Positions 9,255 through 17,254 of a DNA stretch of 64,000 nt are shown in pieces. Where the stretch lies: NCBI GenBank assembly GCA_000961655.1, contig LADR01000079.1, forward strand, positions 1 through 64,000. The letters run 5' to 3'. Position 1 is the first letter of the stretch. Every line of letters begins with the position of its first letter. A model generated the notes under the pieces. It was not told the origin of the DNA, searched no databases, and saw only the letters and a list, made by a program, of their open reading frames with translations. A program made the translations under genes and the position numbers. The DNA comes from Desulfatitalea sp. BRH_c12 (lineage in GTDB: Bacteria; Desulfobacterota; Desulfobacteria; Desulfobacterales; Desulfosarcinaceae).

Positions 9255-9704
9255 TCAATACGGATCGGGGGGATTTTTTGCTGTTCGTTTTCCTGATCGC
9301 CGGAGTTACCGGCGGCTTTGTGGCCGGATACCAGTATCGCAGGCTGTTGGGGGAAAAGCGAGGTCAGTCAAGAGTTGGGGGTTTGATCTGTTTTCCGATT
9401 TTTTCGCACGGTGCGACAATGTCCTGCAGCGACTGGCGGCAGGTGCCAAGGCAGTTGTCACCTAAGTCATAATTATGCTGCCTTCTTGATGGGCCTTCCT
9501 GGACAGCATGACCCTTTGCAGGATCAAGCCATACCAGTGGGACGATGTCCCATCGCCGCAAATATAGGCTGTAGCATCCAGCTTCACCCGGGATGAACAC
9601 CAACCCGAGTAGAAGTGACAACTATCCTGACACTGGGGGATTCGTTCAGTCGCATTTCCAGTCGTTACATGGTTGATTGTAATAACCGGCCTTTCGATCT
9701 CACT
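9255..9704. other. Non-coding or decayed stretch after the CbiC remnant
   Basis: No intact gene. A plus-strand frame at about 9280-9350 encodes one hydrophobic helix (LLFVFLIAGVTGGFVAGYQY) followed by RRLLGEKRG, without a usable start. It could be the tail of another decayed membrane-protein gene. Confidence 0.4.
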
Positions 9705-10328
9705 CTACAGCCGTTTAAAACCATCTTGGGTGATAAAGGCATACGACAGGGGTCCGGAAATCTCTTCATCCAATTCGGCCAGTCGTTCCATTTCATGGCG
9801 CACGATCGTAATCACACGATCCAATTCGGCATTCTGATTGACGCTCTGATGCAGACTATGCTCCAGCTTGATCACCCGCGGCACGCTGAAACAGATGCCG
9901 ATCTCATCGCTGTCCAAAAGGGGTAATTTCCGTTTGGTCCATAACAGGTACATACGAAATGGATGGACGGGATCATACCGGGTGTACCCGCCTAGAATAA
10001 AGGTGACCTGGTGTATGGGGTCGATGGGTTGTATCTCGCACTTTTTTCGCATAAAACGTTCATACTCTGTCGCCAAAAACGGCAGGGCCGCATTATAGAT
10101 ATCATCCACGTAGGTTAAGTTTTCATCACCCACGAACCGCTTCAGTGCATGACACATGGATTCGCCTGCCGCCGCCCCTCCGTTCAGAATACCCGCGTAA
10201 TCCGAAAGCTGGTGCAAACGATCGACTCTGAACTCGATCAGATTGCCGTTGGCATCCACATCCACGGCTTTGGCATCGGCACCGAATACAACGCCTTCCC
10301 GGGCTTTGCAGGCAATCAATTGAGACAT
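9705..10328 (-). CDS. Proteasome-fold (Ntn-hydrolase-like) protein
   Basis: The N-terminus SQLIACKAREGVVFGADAKAV aligns with the start of proteasome beta subunits and HslV (TTTxxxxxxDGVxxAADxRxT). After Met removal Ser would be residue 1 and Asp falls at residue 17, as in the proteasome. The DRLHQLSDYAGILNGGAAAG stretch matches the second strand pair and the SGxAAD loop, but Arg stands where catalytic Lys33 is expected. At 207 residues it has proteasome-subunit size. GGAGG lies seven bases before the ATG. No ATPase partner is adjacent. It may be a protease-like enzyme of the bacterial proteasome-related group or a non-catalytic relative. Confidence 0.75.
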   Translation of the reverse strand: MSQLIACKAREGVVFGADAKAVDVDANGNLIEFRVDRLHQLSDYAGILNGGAAAGESMCHALKRFVGDENLTYVDDIYNAALPFLATEYERFMRKKCEIQPIDPIHQVTFILGGYTRYDPVHPFRMYLLWTKRKLPLLDSDEIGICFSVPRVIKLEHSLHQSVNQNAELDRVITIVRHEMERLAELDEEISGPLSYAFITQDGFKRL

Positions 10329-10543
10329 GTTACTTCCTCCGCATGGACCTTGGGTAATGAATTGGGATTACGCCCCAACGCTGGTGGTCCAATCAGCGCC
10401 TTCGAATGTTTCTGATCTGGTTACCAACATATAGTAAATCAGAGGGTGTGGAATGCCAGAGGCACTGGAAAAAAAGCCCTGTCCGGCGGTGCGGTCCGGT
10501 TGATACGTAAAAATAATGCGGAGGGTGTCGGAGGCGCCGGATC
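10329..10543. other. Short intergenic region
   Basis: About 215 bases between rarA and the proteasome-fold gene. Apart from the ribosome site of the latter, nothing was recognised. Confidence 0.5.
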
Positions 10544-11923
10544 TTATAATTCGTCGGCAGGGCGCCGTCGCTGAGCGCGGCCGGCAAGTTGGCGGCGCCA
10601 TTGATCCAGGCGCTGTTTGATCAGTTTTTCGTACCCGCGCTCACGAGGCTGATAGAAGTGCGTACCCTGAAGCTTTTCAGGCAGGTAATCCTGCGGCACG
10701 AAAGCATCTTCATAGTCATGGGCATACTTGTAATCACGCCCGTAACCCAGATCTTTCATCAATGCGGTGGGGGCATTACGAATATGCAGCGGCACCGGCA
10801 AGGTGCCTGTTTTGCGGATAACTTCGCGCACCTGTCCGTATGCCACGTAAATACTGTTGCTTTTAGCCGCCGTGGCCAGGTAAACGGCGGCCTGGGCCAG
10901 GGCCAGTTCGCCTTCAGGCGGACCAATGAAACGGAAGGCTTCCATGGCCGCCATGGTGATACGCAAGGCATATGGATCTGCGTTGCCGATATCCTCGGAG
11001 GCAAAACGCACCATGCGGCGAGCGACGTACAGCGGGTCCTCGCCGGCCATAAGCATGCGCGCCAGCCAATAAAGCGCCGCATCCGGATCGCTTCCACGCA
11101 GGCTTTTGTGAAAAGCTGAAATAAGATTGTAGTGTTCGTCCCCGGATTTATCGTACTGCAGCGCTTTTTGCTGAATGGCTTTTTCGATATCCGCCACCTC
11201 GATTTGCCGCCGTGTCTCATCCGCGGGTGGTCCCTGGCGGGCCATTGTCAGGAAAGCGGCCATTTCCAAATTGTTCAGGGCGGCCCGGGCGTCGCCGTCG
11301 GAAGCTCTGATCAAATGGGCTTCGGCTGCGTCGGCCATCGCCAGGCGGTAGCGCCCCAGTCCTCGTTCACTGTCGCTGAGCGCCTGTTGCAAAATCGCCG
11401 AGAGATCTTTGGCTTCGAGCGATTTGAGGGTTACTACCCGACAGCGCGAAAGCAAGGCGGCCACCACCTCGAACGAAGGATTTTCGGTGGTCGCGCCGAT
11501 CAGCGTCAGCAAGCCGCTTTCCACATGATGCAGAAAGGCATCCTGCTGGGCTTTGTTGAATCGATGAATTTCATCGACAAACAACACGGTACGCCGATGA
11601 TTCATCTTGAGTTGCTCGCGGGCTTCCTCGATGACCGCGCGGATCTCCTTGATACCAGACAAAACAGCCGAAAAATGCACAAAATGAGACCGGCTGCTTT
11701 GGGCTACGATCCTTGCCAGCGTGGTTTTTCCCGTCCCTGGCGGCCCCCACAACAAGATGGAAAATATACGGTCGTTGCGTATGGCTTCGGCCAAAAGCGA
11801 TCCCGGCCCTACCACTTCTTGCTGGCCGATAAATTCCTGAAGGCTGCGCGGGCGCATGCGTTCGGCCAACGGTCTGGATTCGGTGTCGGTATTGACCGCT
11901 GATTCGAATAGATCCTCTGTCAT
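10544..11923 (-). CDS. rarA: Replication-associated recombination protein A (RarA/MgsA), AAA+ ATPase
   Basis: Clamp-loader-like ATPase that acts at stalled replication forks. It shows LAERMRPRSLQEFIGQQ at the N-terminus, Walker A GPPGTGKTT, Walker B VLFVDEIHRFN, sensor-1 GATTENPSF, and the C-terminal region KSLRGSDPDAALYWLARML, all characteristic of RarA. The ATG at 11923 (459 residues) is preferred: a GTG 24 bases upstream also opens the frame, but its purine-rich stretch is too close. It diverges from the AsmA gene. Confidence 0.95.
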   Translation of the reverse strand: MTEDLFESAVNTDTESRPLAERMRPRSLQEFIGQQEVVGPGSLLAEAIRNDRIFSILLWGPPGTGKTTLARIVAQSSRSHFVHFSAVLSGIKEIRAVIEEAREQLKMNHRRTVLFVDEIHRFNKAQQDAFLHHVESGLLTLIGATTENPSFEVVAALLSRCRVVTLKSLEAKDLSAILQQALSDSERGLGRYRLAMADAAEAHLIRASDGDARAALNNLEMAAFLTMARQGPPADETRRQIEVADIEKAIQQKALQYDKSGDEHYNLISAFHKSLRGSDPDAALYWLARMLMAGEDPLYVARRMVRFASEDIGNADPYALRITMAAMEAFRFIGPPEGELALAQAAVYLATAAKSNSIYVAYGQVREVIRKTGTLPVPLHIRNAPTALMKDLGYGRDYKYAHDYEDAFVPQDYLPEKLQGTHFYQPRERGYEKLIKQRLDQWRRQLAGRAQRRRPADEL

Positions 11924-12027
11924 CGTGTGCTCTTTCCCGTTGGTCACTTCCCTTGCAGCATAATAAATGGTATTTCAATACACAATGGTAAGCACAGCCC
12001 ATGCGATGCGCTGATGCTGAACTTTAC

Positions 12028-12061
12028 TTGCGCGCAAAATGTTTTAATATTGCGGCAATAT
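12028..12061. promoter_or_regulatory. Inverted repeats in the rarA / asmA divergent region
   Basis: A 10-base palindrome TTGCGCGCAA (12028-12037) is followed by the perfect inverted repeat ATATTGC-G-GCAATAT (12047-12061). They sit about 80-115 bases before the AsmA ATG and overlap a weak TTTACT/TAATAT promoter candidate. They could be an operator; no regulator is implied. Confidence 0.3.
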
Positions 12062-12142
12062 CACTCCCCTGGGAAAGCGTCACGCTTTTTAAAAAGTCCC
12101 GCCATGCCCCGGGCGGCACACACAAGGAAGGAAAGCGCCCTC

Positions 12143-14149
12143 ATGTCCAAATCGATCAAATGGATAGCGGCCATTATGGCCGTATTGGTGTTGATTGTTC
12201 TTTTAGCCATTGTCATTGTCCCCCGAATCATCGATCTGGAAAAGTACAAGCCGCGCATTGAAGCCGAAGCTGCCAAAGCACTCGGACGCCCCGTGACCCT
12301 GGGCGGCAAGATCGAACCTTCGCTATTCCCGTGGATCGGCATTGCCCTTTCCGATGTTCGCCTGGGCAACCCGCCCGGATTTAAAGAAAAGGAATTCGCC
12401 TCGGTCGGACTATTCGAGGTCCGCATGAAGCTGCTGCCGTTGCTCTCCGGCAATTATGAAATAAAAACATTTGTCATCGAAAAACCGAGTATTCTTCTGG
12501 TGAAGAAAAAAGATGGCCGCGCAAACTGGCAGGGGATCGGCGCTCAGGACGCAGAACCGCCCGCGCCGAAGCCCGAACAGGCGCCTGGAGAAAAAAGCGG
12601 TCTGTCCATCAAAAACCTGGCATTGAGCCAAATGTCGGTGAGTGACGGCCACCTGGTGTTTGTCGATAATGGCACCGGTGCCCGCCACGAAATCAAGAAC
12701 ATCGAACTCACGCTTAAAGATGTCACCTTGGATCAGCCGATACATGTCGATTTCAGCGCAATCGCCGACGAACATCCACTGAATCTGTCGGGCACCGTCG
12801 GGCCGGTGGGGCCAGATCCCGGCAAAAGTCCGGTCGATGTCGATCTGGGGCTGGAACTGCTCAAGCACATCAACATTCAGTTAAAGGGACGCATCGATCA
12901 GCTCGAACAAACGCCGCAAATGGCACTGTCCATGAACGTCGCGCCGTTTTCCTTGCGCCGGGTCATGAGCGACCTTAAGCAGCCGATGCCGATGCAAACA
13001 TCGGATGAATCCGTTTTGCAAAAGATTGCCTTGTCAATGAATCTTTCCGGAAGTCCGGAGAAGGTGGCGCTCAGTAATGGTAAATTGACATTGGATGACT
13101 CGCAGATGCTCTTCAGCGGCCAAGCCAGAGAGTTCGACAAGCCTAATGTAAAACTCGAAGCCGCTCTCGACCGCATCGACCTGGATCGTTATCTGCCGCC
13201 GCCACAGGACAAACCCGCCGATGCGCCCAAAACGCCAAGCCCCGAACGTCCGGCTGAAAAAAAAACCGACTATACCCCTTTGCGCCGGCTTGTGCTGGAT
13301 GCGCAGATAAAGATCGGCGAAATGAAAATCAAAAACGCGCGTACGCGGAACATCGTCATGAAAGCCTCCGCGAATAAGGGCATTATCCGTCTCGACCCGA
13401 TGACGGTGGATCTGTACCAGGGCCACATGTCACTTGCAACCACCATCAATGTGCAGAAGCAAACCCCGCGGACCGAAACCCGGCTGGCCATCGAAAAAGT
13501 CCAATCAGGGCCGCTGCTCAGGGATGTGATGGAAAAAGACATTGTTGAAGGCGTGCTCGAATCGGCCATTTCGCTGCAGTTCAACGGCGACACCGATGCA
13601 CAAATCCGCAGGTCCCTTAATGGCAAGGGAGAGCTGATGTTTACCAATGGCGCGATCGTCGGTGTCGATCTGGCCGGCATGGTGCGCAATGTACAATCGG
13701 CTTTCGGGCTGGCCGAAAAAAAGACGGAACGGCCGCGCACCGACTTCAGCGCTCTGACCGTGCCTTTCACGGTGACGGACGGCGTATCAAAACTGGAAAA
13801 TGCCCTGCTTCAATCACCCCTGGTACGCCTGCAGGCCGACGGCAGCGCCAATCTGGTCCAGGAGACACTCGATATCCGCGTGGAGCCCAAATTTGTAGGC
13901 ACCTTGAAGGGCCAGGGCGACACTCAGCAGCGCTCGGGAGTCGTTGTCCCGGTAAATGTCCGGGGTACGTTCGACCAACCGAAATTCAGACCCGATATGA
14001 AAGCGATTCTGAATCAGGAGCTGCCGGATAAGGAAGCTCTCAAAAAAATGATTCCGCCTAAAGAGGATCTCTCCAAAGAATTGGAAAAGAAGAAACAAGA
14101 GCTGCTCAAAGGGTTGCCTTTCGGCAACCGGAATCAGGAAAAACAATGA
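12143..14149 (+). CDS. AsmA family protein
   Basis: AsmA-type proteins are inner-membrane-anchored and project into the periplasm; related proteins are implicated in phospholipid transport to the outer membrane. The chosen ATG has GGAAAG upstream and gives MSKSIKWIAAIMAVLVLIVLLAIVIVPRII, one N-terminal membrane helix, followed by the hallmark DLEKYKPRIEAEAAKALGRPVTLGGKIEPSLFPWIGIALSDVRLGN spread over residues 30-80. A C-terminal AsmA_2-like region (about 440-620) contains NGKGELMFTNGAIVGVDLAGM, and the tail is Lys-rich. It has 668 residues. It overlaps the next gene by four bases (ATGA). Confidence 0.9.
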   Translation: MSKSIKWIAAIMAVLVLIVLLAIVIVPRIIDLEKYKPRIEAEAAKALGRPVTLGGKIEPSLFPWIGIALSDVRLGNPPGFKEKEFASVGLFEVRMKLLPLLSGNYEIKTFVIEKPSILLVKKKDGRANWQGIGAQDAEPPAPKPEQAPGEKSGLSIKNLALSQMSVSDGHLVFVDNGTGARHEIKNIELTLKDVTLDQPIHVDFSAIADEHPLNLSGTVGPVGPDPGKSPVDVDLGLELLKHINIQLKGRIDQLEQTPQMALSMNVAPFSLRRVMSDLKQPMPMQTSDESVLQKIALSMNLSGSPEKVALSNGKLTLDDSQMLFSGQAREFDKPNVKLEAALDRIDLDRYLPPPQDKPADAPKTPSPERPAEKKTDYTPLRRLVLDAQIKIGEMKIKNARTRNIVMKASANKGIIRLDPMTVDLYQGHMSLATTINVQKQTPRTETRLAIEKVQSGPLLRDVMEKDIVEGVLESAISLQFNGDTDAQIRRSLNGKGELMFTNGAIVGVDLAGMVRNVQSAFGLAEKKTERPRTDFSALTVPFTVTDGVSKLENALLQSPLVRLQADGSANLVQETLDIRVEPKFVGTLKGQGDTQQRSGVVVPVNVRGTFDQPKFRPDMKAILNQELPDKEALKKMIPPKEDLSKELEKKKQELLKGLPFGNRNQEKQ

Positions 14150-14658
14150 AACCCTTACGACAACGCACACGCTTCGTAATCGGCGGCGCCATCCTTGTGG
14201 CCTGGCTGGCGGGCTGCGCTATGTTGGGATCCCGCTTTGAAAGCCCTCACATTCATCTGGCGGGTATACGGCTGCTGGAAATCAGAGGTTTCGAAAGCGT
14301 TTTTGAGGTCGATCTGCGTGTGGTCAATCCAAACAACCAAAGCCTGCCCATTCAAGGCGTCGAGTGCGACTTGGCCCTCGAGGGACGTCATCTGGCCAAA
14401 GGGGTAGCCAACCCGCAAAAAGAAATTCAAGCTTACAGTAGCGCCATTGTTCCGGTCATCGTGTATGCCTCCATGATCGACATGGTCGGTGTGGCCCACC
14501 GGCTCCTGAAAGGAGCGCAAAGCAATACGCCCGACGAAAAGTGGCATTACGCAGTCAAAGGCCACCTGCGCCTGCAGGGATCGGCATGGCCAGGCGCCAT
14601 TCCCTTCGACGCCGCCGGCGTCATCGATTTGAATGAGCTGACCGGAACTGCGCCTTGA
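14146..14658 (+). CDS. LEA14-like (LEA type 2) lipoprotein
   Basis: A 170-residue protein with a lipoprotein signal (WLAGC, Cys24) and one WHy/LEA2-like beta-sandwich domain, indicated by LLEIRGFESVFEVDLRVVNPNN, then PIQGVECDLALEGRHLAKGV and the C-terminal YAVKGHLRL. Such domains occur in desiccation-related and cell-envelope proteins; no enzymatic activity is expected. The start codon overlaps the AsmA stop, so it is translationally coupled and probably works with AsmA in the envelope. Confidence 0.8.
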   Translation: MKPLRQRTRFVIGGAILVAWLAGCAMLGSRFESPHIHLAGIRLLEIRGFESVFEVDLRVVNPNNQSLPIQGVECDLALEGRHLAKGVANPQKEIQAYSSAIVPVIVYASMIDMVGVAHRLLKGAQSNTPDEKWHYAVKGHLRLQGSAWPGAIPFDAAGVIDLNELTGTAP

Positions 14659-14706
14659 GCCGGCTTCACGGCCGGTCATCCACATAAAGTCTCGGGACGT
14701 GGACAT

Positions 14707-15375
14707 TTATCGGGATGTGGTCACCCCGATGCGCGGGCACATATCAGCCACCGGGCAACGGCTGCAAAACGGTGACACCGGCCGGCAGATCGTCTGCCCG
14801 AACGCGACCAGCAGTTCATTGTAGCGGGTCCAGTGTTTGCGCGGTAATTTTTCCCGCAAAGCCGTTTCGGTCTGCGTGGGCGTTCGGGTGCGCACAAAAC
14901 CAATCCGATTGCTGATCCGGTGCACGTGGGTGTCAACGCACATCGCCGGTGTGCCGAAACCTTCCGACAGGACCAGGTTGGCTGTCTTGCGCCCCACGCC
15001 AGGCAATGCCAGCAGCCCTTCCATGTGATCCGGCACCTCACCGTGAGCGTGCTCCAGAAGAATGCGGCTGATGTCGATCAACCGTTTGGCCTTGGTTGGA
15101 TAAAACCCCACGGGATAGATTAATTGCGCCACCTTGCTTTCACCCAGGGAGAGCAACGCCGCCGGTGTGCGGGCGTGCGCAAAGAGCCGGACCGTAGCGG
15201 CCGAAGTCACTTCGTCCTTGGTGCGCAGTGACAAAAGGGTGGATACCAGAATTTCGAAAGGTGTGGCGCCTCTGTTGGCGATAAAGGTGATGACAGGGGC
15301 CTGCCATTGCACCGACGCCTCGGTCAGCACTGCCATAAAACGATCGATATCCAGTTTTCCACCCCTCGGCGCCAT
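14707..15375 (-). CDS. nth: Endonuclease III (DNA glycosylase / AP lyase)
   Basis: Removes oxidised pyrimidines in base-excision repair. The helix-hairpin-helix LPGVGRKTA carries catalytic Lys130, Asp148 lies in VDTHVHRISNR, and the iron-sulphur cluster motif is complete: Cys197-x6-Cys204-x2-Cys207-x5-Cys213. At 222 residues it matches the family. It is convergent with the LEA14-like gene and divergent from the LexA-like gene. Confidence 0.95.
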   Translation of the reverse strand: MAPRGGKLDIDRFMAVLTEASVQWQAPVITFIANRGATPFEILVSTLLSLRTKDEVTSAATVRLFAHARTPAALLSLGESKVAQLIYPVGFYPTKAKRLIDISRILLEHAHGEVPDHMEGLLALPGVGRKTANLVLSEGFGTPAMCVDTHVHRISNRIGFVRTRTPTQTETALREKLPRKHWTRYNELLVAFGQTICRPVSPFCSRCPVADMCPRIGVTTSR

Positions 15376-15523
15376 GGTCTTCCCTTTCCTGAATTGGCGC
15401 GCCGATCATAATGCGCCCGCCCTATCCTGTAAAGCTTCTTTACTCGGCCCGACCCTACGCACACCTTTTGCCTCACTTGAGCGAAATGGCGTGTGGCGCG
15501 GACCACCGCCCGGCTTACCGGCG

Positions 15524-15541
15524 TTTGGAACCCGAAAGTTG
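15524..15541 (+). repeat. CGAAAGTTG motif, copy A
   Basis: The intergenic sequence TTTGGAACCCGAAAGTTG shares 17 consecutive bases with copy D near 30281 and belongs to a set of five intergenic CGAAAGTTG motifs in this window. Confidence 0.5.
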
Positions 15542-15567
15542 AATTCTTTATTATGAACATTATTTAC

Positions 15568-15640
15568 TTTTAACTATACATTGACATTTACATTGTTTCA
15601 ACTATACTGAATCTAAGTTGCGGGTTAACGTTACCCCCGC
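15568..15640 (+). promoter_or_regulatory. Promoter and candidate operator of the LexA-like cassette
   Basis: A strong promoter is visible: TTGACA (15581-15586), 16-base spacer, TATACT (15603-15608). Two direct repeats, TTTTAACTATAC (15568-15579) and TTTCAACTATAC (15596-15607), flank the -35, the second overlapping the -10. Just downstream, 15620-15640 is an inverted repeat with core TAACGTTA and arms GCGGG / CCCGC. Its position at the expected transcription start fits self-repression by the LexA-like protein. It does not match the CTGT-N8-ACAG box. Confidence 0.6.
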
Positions 15641-15663
15641 CACTAACGAAAAGCGGAGGGCTC

Positions 15664-16290
15664 ATGACGGTCCAACTTTCTCCCAAGCAACAACACCTGC
15701 TGGATTACCTGACCAACGGCCTCGACCGCCAGGGCCACGCTCCCAGCCTGCGGCAGACCGCCGCCGCTCTGGGCGTCAGTCACGCAGCTGTGGCCCAGGG
15801 GCTCAAGGCCCTGGAAGACAAAGGCTATGTCAAACGCGAGGGGCGCTACAGCCGGACCGTGTATCTGCTCAACCCAGCCGGGCAAACCGCCGCAAACCAC
15901 CGCTGGCGCGAAATCCCCGTAATCGGTCGGGTGACCGCCGGGCTGCCCATGTACGCCCAGCAAGAATGGGACGGCACCCTGGTGCTGGACACAGCGTTGT
16001 TCAGGGAGCCGCACCTGTTCGCTCTGCGGGTGCAGGGCGATTCCATGCGCGATGCGGCCATTCTGGACGGCGACTTAGCCATCTGCACGCCCCGCCAGTA
16101 TGCCCACAATGGCGAGATCGTAGTGGCTCTGGTGCACCAGGAAGAGGCCACGGTCAAACGGTTTTTTCTGCATGCCGAGCGGATCGAACTGCGACCGGAA
16201 AATCCACGCTACGCACCCATGTTTTACGCCTTCGATGACGTACTGGTACAGGGCAAGGTGGTGGGCATACAAAGAGGCCCGCAGGAATAA
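15664..16290 (+). CDS. lexA: LexA-family SOS repressor
   Basis: Self-cleaving transcriptional repressor. A winged helix-turn-helix occupies residues 1-68 (LRQTAAALGVSHAAVAQGLKALEDKGYV carries the recognition region). The S24 peptidase domain follows: cleavage site Ala92-Gly93 in RVTAGLPM, catalytic Ser127 in GDSM and Lys165 in ATVKRF. So RecA-stimulated autocleavage should be possible. 208 residues is normal for LexA. AAGCGGAGGG precedes the ATG. It is the first gene of a same-strand series with DUF72, ImuB-like and DnaE2-like genes and probably controls it. It may be a second LexA in the genome, since cassette-specific copies are known. Confidence 0.9.
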   Translation: MTVQLSPKQQHLLDYLTNGLDRQGHAPSLRQTAAALGVSHAAVAQGLKALEDKGYVKREGRYSRTVYLLNPAGQTAANHRWREIPVIGRVTAGLPMYAQQEWDGTLVLDTALFREPHLFALRVQGDSMRDAAILDGDLAICTPRQYAHNGEIVVALVHQEEATVKRFFLHAERIELRPENPRYAPMFYAFDDVLVQGKVVGIQRGPQE

Positions 16291-16319
16291 GAGTTAAAAG
16301 CAAAGTGCCAAAGTGATCC

Positions 16320-17138
16320 ATGAACTTGAAAAATGCCCTATCATCCTGTCCGGCCGGTCTAACGCGAGTAGGCACCAGCGGCTACTCCTATCCTGAATGG
16401 AGCGATGCCGGCTTTTATCCACCGGGAACACCCGCCCGGGAGATGCTGGCGATTTACGCCCGTCGGTTCCCCATTACGGAACTGAACTACACCTGGTACC
16501 ACATGCCCAAGGCCGCCGCCATGGAACGCATGCTCCCCCTGCTGCCGCCCGGTTTCAGCGTTGCCGCCAAACTGACCCGCACGATGACCCACGAAATCGA
16601 CCCACATGCTTGGCGCGGTCAAGCGGCTCAGTACCGGGAAGGGATCGCCCCCTTGATCCAGGCTCAGCGCCTCGTGGCCCTTTTGGTGCAGTTGCCGCCG
16701 GCCTTTGAACGATCCGATAGCAACCGCCGCTATCTGGCCCTCCTGCTCGATGAACTGACCGGTCTGCCGTTGGCCGTCGAATTCCGTCACCGTTCCTGGG
16801 CGGTCGACCGGGTGTTCGCCGAACTGGAACGGCGTCTGATCACCCTTGTCACAGTCGATGTGCCGGATTTGCCCTATCTGTTTCCATCGCTGGAGGTTGT
16901 GACCAATCCGGATCTTTTTTACGTCCGCTTCCACGGTCGCAATGCCAGGGGCTGGCGTTCAGGCAACATGCAAAAGCAATTCGACTATCTTTACAGTGCC
17001 GCCGAGTTGCACCAGTGGAGCCAAGTTTTTATCCCCAAACTGACCACCCAAGCGCACAGCGGCATCATGATTTTCAACAACCACGTTCGCGCCCAGGCGC
17101 CGCGGAATGCCCAAATGCTGAGTTCGTTGATGCGTTAA
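16320..17138 (+). CDS. DUF72 (YecE-like) protein
   Basis: A 272-residue TIM-barrel-like DUF72 protein: VGTSGYSYPEW at the N-terminus, NYTWYHMPKAAAMERM, GFSVAAKLTRTMTH, LAVEFRHRSW, FYVRFHGRN and the C-terminal IFNNHVRAQAPRNAQML are the family signatures. The biochemical function of DUF72 is unknown; some members occur near DNA-repair genes. It begins 29 bases after the LexA-like gene and is very likely in the same transcript. No strong ribosome site is seen. Confidence 0.9.
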   Translation: MNLKNALSSCPAGLTRVGTSGYSYPEWSDAGFYPPGTPAREMLAIYARRFPITELNYTWYHMPKAAAMERMLPLLPPGFSVAAKLTRTMTHEIDPHAWRGQAAQYREGIAPLIQAQRLVALLVQLPPAFERSDSNRRYLALLLDELTGLPLAVEFRHRSWAVDRVFAELERRLITLVTVDVPDLPYLFPSLEVVTNPDLFYVRFHGRNARGWRSGNMQKQFDYLYSAAELHQWSQVFIPKLTTQAHSGIMIFNNHVRAQAPRNAQMLSSLMR

Positions 17139-17169
17139 TTTGGTGATTTGGTGATTCGATGATTCGGTC
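17138..17169. repeat. Tandem octamer repeat (4 units)
   Basis: Four head-to-tail 8-base units, ATTTGGTG, ATTTGGTG, ATTCGATG, ATTCGGTC, begin at the stop codon of the DUF72 gene, in the gap before imuB. Confidence 0.75.
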
Positions 17170-17254
17170 CTTGGGACACACAACCATTCATAAAGACACG
17201 ACTTAAGAATCGATGACAACCCATTAACGAATCTAATCAACGAATCAATAAGCC

